Source of the DNA: Amoebophrya sp. AT5.2
Taxonomy: Eukaryota > Sar > Dinophyceae > Syndiniales > Amoebophryaceae
Direction of reading: 5' to 3'
NCBI GenBank assembly: GCA_005223375.1
Contig: RXOD01004591.1
Location: 1-20,143, forward strand
DNA: 20,143 nucleotides
In this document: piece by piece, positions 18,601-20,143 of the stretch
Layout: each line of letters starts with the position of its first letter
Numbering within the stretch: the first letter of the stretch is position 1
Made by a program: the position numbers and the translations under genes
Notes under the pieces: model-generated
The model's input: only the letters and a program-made list of their open reading frames with translations
The model's database searches: none
Told to the model about the DNA's origin: nothing

Positions 18601-20058
18601 CCTCGCGCCACGCACAGCGAGCCGGGCGGAGCAGGCAGTGACGCGGGGCCCCGCGGCCAGGAAGCAGGGCCCGGGTCGAGTGCTGGCGAAGCCACGGCCG
18701 TTCGCACGACTGCGACCTCTTCCTCCACGACGCCGACTAGAGAACCGGCGGACTACGAGCCGGTACTGTGGTGCCTCCGCGTCCGCGCGGGGGAGTTCTT
18801 TCTGGAGAACGACGGCAAACACCGGGTCGACCGCGTCTTCGTCTCGAGAGTCTCCCCTCCAAAATTCTCTGCCGGAAGCGGGACCGCTGCCGCAGAGTCT
18901 GAGGGGCCGTGCCTGCGGGCCAAGTACACCAGCGCGAAGTTTGCGCACCGGTTCGCCTACCTGAAAGTCATAAACACGGAACACCAGGACGATCGCTGCC
19001 TCCACTGTTACGGGTAGTTGAAAAAAATCAGGTTCAGCGATGGTGCAGGCTTTGCTTTGCTGAGAGTTGCTGTAGCTCTGACGTTTAAGGGGACCAGGAT
19101 CGGCAGAATACTGATCGGCATGTCCCCCCACGAAGGCCGCGGCTTCCTGCGTCAATGGTTCCATTTCTCGATGGTTCCCAGCCCAGCATACTTGGCAGCC
19201 ATAGGAATCCGGCCAGTGCCCTGCTACGTAGCTCGTGTTGGTTGAATCGGAAGAGGACCATAGGTGCTTCGTCTGATGGATCTCCAACTCCATCAGCCAT
19301 AGCTATGGCTGGGTGATGTTGTCAATGACTCATCCGAAATAAAGAGAGGATCTGCTGGCGGCTAATAAACCTAGACCTGCTGAACAAGTAGCACGACCTG
19401 AGTTTTTTCGACCTTTATCACTGGGGCCCGCAGGCCGCTGGCAACCTGCACGCGGGGACGCCGCTCTTCCTCCGCTCCTGCGACGAGCTCCAGCTGCAAT
19501 TCGGCGCGCTGCTCTGGGACTCTTTCTTGCTGGCTTCGAGGACGCTCTGGCCGGGAAATATGAAAAGAGACCGCAGATGGTATTAGTGCTGGTAACTACT
19601 GGTCCAAGAAAGTATCGATTGGGCCGACACGGTGCGAAGCGAGCAATCGGCGATGCGGTTCCAGAGATGCCGGATTGATCCATGGGGGGTGGCGTCCTCC
19701 GATTGTGAGCTGCCCCATTGGGAGGCACTAGTGGTAGTAGAGAGAAGTGATAGAGATAGGGGAAAACCACTGAGCAGAATGGTGCTAGGAGGACCTAGTA
19801 AAAGCAGGGAAAAATAAAAGGGCGCTTGGCTACTATAGGTTTACCATAGCTTTACCATGGCTGGTCCCACCACAGGAAACGTGTACAGCGGGCTGCTTTT
19901 CTCCTCCTCCTCCTCCTCACCGCCTTCTTCGGGAGCCAACATGCGAGCCGGATCGTCAGAAGAGCACCCGTTTGCTTCGCTGGAACGGTACGCGGTGCGG
20001 CCACCCGACGGGGAGGACTGGTACCCGGATAGCCGCTCGCTCCACCTTTACAGCTCAA
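15685..20058 (+). CDS. Membrane protein with C-type lectin domain, 3' partial
   Basis: Exons: 15685-17382, 17794-18017, 18180-18966, 19392-19558, then 19880 to about 20040-20058; the gene continues past the window. Introns 17383-17793, 18018-18179 and 18967-19391 are GT-AG; the fourth is an introner. The start is ATG 15685 (MVEESRGTGS). Hydrophobic segments lie at residues about 23-55 and 410-440, separated by a Ser/Arg-rich linker that is probably cytosolic. A C-type lectin domain spans about 573-707: C573, KSWGAALSYC, ELVQIKTQQQHDF, then after the intron WIGG (647-650), FSDWCPGEPSGG, WND (694-696) and the final SFVC. EPS (675-677) and WND occupy the calcium/sugar-binding positions, with S in place of the usual N, so ligand binding is plausible. 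A Thr/Ser/Ala-rich mucin-like stretch (about 708-820) follows. A surface-recognition role is inferred. Intron 18967-19391 could instead be cut at ACCTGA repeats (18959-18964, 19396-19401), also in frame. Confidence 0.75.
15925..15967. repeat. 17-bp snap-back inverted repeat in lectin-gene exon 1
   Basis: Arms 15925-15941 and 15951-15967 pair with one T/G mismatch; the loop is 9 nt. Further short inverted pairs surround it (CGATCGTG with CACGATCG; GCCACCGA with TCGGTGGC). This stretch (15904-16080) is less GC-rich than its flanks but stays open in frame. Confidence 0.85.
17236..17266 (+). repeat. Short tandem duplication encoding KAAPAKAAP
   Basis: A 15-nt unit (GCAAAAGCTGCACCC) is repeated twice in frame within lectin-gene exon 1, in the Ser/Ala-rich stretch after the second hydrophobic segment. 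Confidence 0.85.
17538..17600. repeat. 28-bp snap-back inverted repeat inside intron of lectin gene
   Basis: Arms 17538-17565 and 17573-17600 pair with three mismatches around a 7-nt loop. It lies centrally in the GT-AG intron 17383-17793. Confidence 0.88.
19281..19306. repeat. 18-bp perfect palindrome in intron of lectin gene
   Basis: The string CAGCCATAGCTATGGCTG within this interval is its own complement. It lies in the intron 18967-19391. No function is evident. Confidence 0.85.
19559..19879 (+). mobile_element. Family B introner in lectin gene (GGAAA duplication)
   Basis: GGAAA lies at 19554-19558 and 19875-19879. The right end read as complement begins TGTG and then GGGACCAGCCATGGTAAAG, almost the TIR of the element at 9859-10370. 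The left end (TATG, then GACC, then GATGGTA) is a more diverged copy. The internal block 19763-19814 (AAAACCACTGAGCAGAATGG, then AAAGCAGGG) matches 10091-10136. Cutting between the GGAAA copies joins LWPGN to VYSGLLFSSS in phase; unspliced, the frame stops at TAG shortly after the left border. Confidence 0.8.
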
Positions 20059-20143
20059 AAAAATGCATTGTTAGACGCATCTTTTAAAAACGGCCGTCCC
20101 CTTTTTTGGTCCTTTTGGGGCTTTTTTTGGCCTCTGTCATCAG
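20042..20143 (+). mobile_element. Left part of a second family A element, cut by window edge
   Basis: From about 20042 the sequence follows the element at 3602: TTAC-GCTC, a run of A, TGCATTGT (20064-20071), GACGCATC (20074-20081), AAACGGCCG and T-rich TTTTTGG blocks, in the same order as 3607-3680. It interrupts the last visible exon of the lectin gene, so it is probably again an intron. The right end and any target duplication are outside the window; the left border is approximate. Confidence 0.7.

Noticed and set aside
18139..19293. 384-residue open frame on the minus strand
   Set aside because: It lies opposite the lectin exon, whose C-type lectin signature on the + strand is unmistakable; no domain on the minus strand.
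1..20143. Bacterial or viral features (operons, CRISPR, tRNA, rRNA, prophage)
   Set aside because: None seen; reading frames need introns to be joined, and no clover-leaf, rRNA core or spaced-repeat array was found.

Overview
The window looks like nuclear DNA of a protist, most likely a dinoflagellate-lineage alveolate. A syndinian such as Amoebophrya is my best guess, at about 0.6 confidence. Five long, low-complexity-rich protein genes lie head to tail on the + strand. At least three of them carry several introns. A subset of introns is bounded by short direct repeats and terminal inverted repeats (TIRs) instead of GT-AG. There are no Shine-Dalgarno-led operons, rRNAs, tRNAs or CRISPR arrays. 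Intron-making transposons ('introners') with TIRs, target duplications and non-canonical splice ends have been reported for Amoebophrya and other dinoflagellates. The lineage is inferred from architecture, not from a marker gene.

Layout: (A) 1-2441, 3' part of an IQ-motif protein, 2 exons. (B) 3038-6608, an unrecognised coiled-coil protein reconstructed from 9 exons (641 aa). (C) 8212-11596, a protein with three related CxxC...H...H fingers, 4 exons (846 aa). (D) 12350-13903, a Ser-rich protein with a signal peptide and one membrane span, single exon. (E) 15685 to beyond the right edge, a multi-exon membrane protein with a C-type lectin domain and a mucin-like stretch. The spacers (2442-3037, 6609-8211, 11597-12349, 13904-15684) hold no gene I can support. 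No shared pathway is evident.

The main discovery is in the introns. Eleven are short-to-medium and fit GT-AG. Five more (3602-3945, 4251-4710, 4858-5205, 9859-10370, 19559-19879; 321-512 nt) restore the reading frame only, or best, when cut between 4-5 bp direct repeats: GATG, GTGGA, GCGGA, TTGGT and GGAAA. Most have inverted repeats starting right inside those repeats. The introns in genes C and E share the same TIR and internal blocks, so one mobile family has made introns in two unrelated genes. A second family lies in gene B and again at the right edge of the window.

A further pattern is a set of five long snap-back hairpins (17-29 bp arms, 7-15 nt loops, unrelated sequences) at 8830-8899, 11373-11431, 13948-14017, 15925-15967 and 17538-17600. 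Three lie inside coding exons.

All exon joins were made by eye from reading frame, splice dinucleotides and repeats. No alignment, expression data or database search was available.
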